From Actinomycetota bacterium (GTDB lineage Bacteria; Actinomycetota; Actinomycetes; Nanopelagicales; Nanopelagicaceae): 6,543 nucleotides of DNA. Every line of letters starts with the position of its first letter. Position 1 is the first letter of the stretch. The notes beneath the pieces are model-generated. The model was not told the DNA's origin, made no database searches, and saw only the letters and a program-made list of their open reading frames with translations. Positions 5,642 to 6,543 of the stretch are shown here, piece by piece. The stretch covers positions 1 to 6,543 of the forward strand of contig RGOY01000070.1 in the NCBI GenBank assembly GCA_010028225.1, written 5' to 3'. A program made the translations under genes and the position numbers.

Positions 5642-6543
5642 TCAGGCTTTACTTTCCACTCGCACAGCCTCTGCGACTGCTTTCACTACTGTGGGATCAA
5701 AGACGCTGGGCACAATAAATGATGCATTGAGTTGTGACTCGCTGACACAGGAAGCAATCGCATCTGCGCAGGCGACCAAGAGCTCATCAGTAATTTTCTT
5801 CGCACCAGCATCGAGTAGGCCCCTGAAAATCCCCGGAAATGCCAAAACATTATTGATCTGATTTGGCTGATCGCTTCTTCCGGTGGCGACGACTGCCGCA
5901 TGCTTGCGTGCAATCGCAGGGTCAATCTCTGGGTCCTCACACCGATGAAGATGTCGGCACCTTTCATAGCGTCAGATAAGTTTCCAGAGAATTCCTCAGG
6001 ATTACAGTTCTCGATGAACCACTTTCTCATATCACTATTTGCTTCACGACTTTTGTTGATGACGCCATGGCTATCAAATCCGATGATGTTTTTCGCCCCC
6101 GCAAGTGCAAGCAATCGTGCGATGGCGGTACCAGCGGCACCAGCGCCATTGAGAATAATCTTGCAAGAGCTCAAGTCCTTCTTCACTAACTTCAAAGCGT
6201 TACGAAGAGCAGCGAGGACTACGACAGCCGTTCCATGTTGATCATCGTGGAAGACCGGGATATCGAGAAGTTTTCGAAGTCGTGCCTCGACTTCAAAGCA
6301 ACGAGGCGCAGAAATATCTTCAAGATTAATGCCACCGTAGACAGGTGCGATGAGTTGAACTGTGCGAACTATTTCGTCGACATCTTGGGAGTCGATGCAG
6401 ACTGGCCAGGCATCGACATCGGCAAAGCGCTTGAAGAGCGCGGCCTTACCCTCCATCACGGGAAGCGCTGCTTCAGGGCCAAGATTTCCAAGTCCGAGAA
6501 CGGCCGAACCATCTGTAACTACGGCGACGGTATTTCTCTTGAT
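5642..6543 (-). pseudogene. NAD(P)-dependent malic enzyme, internal deletion with frameshift, 5' partial
   Basis: Malic enzyme oxidatively decarboxylates malate to pyruvate in the cytoplasm. Reading leftward from the right edge, one frame gives conserved sequence: NTVAVVTDGSAVLGLG, EAALPVMEGKAALFK, GGINLEDISAP (6304-6333), HDDQHGTA, and the Rossmann motif NGAGAAG (6130-6150), up to FIGV at 5938-5949. Another frame then carries the rest: DPEIDP from 5935 down, VVATGRSDQPNQINN, LAFPGIFRG, AKKITDE and FDPTV, ending at the TGA at 5642-5644. Between FIGV and DPEIDP, relatives have about 26 residues (SAP...LANP); here only two bases remain. A net loss of roughly 76 bases that is not a multiple of three explains both the gap and the frame change. 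If translated, the first frame would run on as unrelated sequence to 5686. Both halves are otherwise intact, so the break is recent or an assembly error. The start codon is beyond the window. The gene faces the flavin reductase gene with eight bases between. Confidence 0.88.

Noticed and set aside
5623..5653. Possible bidirectional terminator between the convergent genes (AAAGC/GCTTT and GTAAA/TTTAC pairings)
   Set aside because: The stems are only five base pairs, A/T-rich, and mutually overlapping, and no proper U-tract follows a GC-rich stem on either strand.
5686..5937. Continuation of the first malic enzyme frame past FIGV as a genuine alternative C-terminus
   Set aside because: The sequence after Val is unlike any malic enzyme, while the other frame over the same bases encodes the conserved C-terminus.
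5900..6241. 113-codon plus-strand open frame
   Set aside because: It lies wholly antisense to conserved malic enzyme sequence and its translation resembles no family; it is a shadow.

Overview
The window looks like a piece of a compact, mid-GC (close to half GC by eye, not computed) actinobacterial genome. A small planktonic actinobacterium is my guess from protein style, base composition and very tight gene packing; no marker gene proves it. Six protein genes or gene parts fill the plus strand from the left edge to 5633, and one broken gene runs on the minus strand from the right edge to 5642. No RNA genes, insertion sequences or CRISPR arrays are visible. The only gap longer than a few bases is 1029-1106.

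The first four genes read as a trans-4-hydroxy-L-proline (Hyp) degradation cluster. In order they are: the C-terminal part of a FAD/NAD(P)-type oxidoreductase with a BFD-like [2Fe-2S] domain (3-1028, cut by the left edge; D-hydroxyproline dehydrogenase alpha-subunit type), a DapA-family lyase/deaminase (1107-2000; 1-pyrroline-4-hydroxy-2-carboxylate deaminase type), a proline racemase-family 4-hydroxyproline 2-epimerase with the Cys/Cys pair (1997-3001), and an aldehyde dehydrogenase (3005-4321; 2-oxoglutarate semialdehyde dehydrogenase type). Together they would convert L-Hyp to cis-4-hydroxy-D-proline, then to the pyrroline, then to 2-oxoglutarate semialdehyde, then to 2-oxoglutarate. Each family assignment is firm; the exact substrates rest mainly on the four families occurring together.

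Two redox genes follow on the same strand with gaps of only 10 and 12 bases: a membrane protein joining a DUF2231 four-helix domain to a C-terminal cytochrome b5 domain (4332-5108), and a small FMN-binding flavin reductase-like protein (5121-5633). Their link to Hyp oxidation is unknown; they could carry electrons for the flavin/iron-sulfur dehydrogenase.

The minus-strand gene (5642-6543, 5' end off the window) is an NAD(P)-dependent malic enzyme. It is well conserved on both sides of a single break near 5936, where about 25 codons seem to be missing and the frame changes. It is either a recent pseudogene or a sequence/assembly error. It converges on the flavin reductase gene with only 8 bases between the stop codons.
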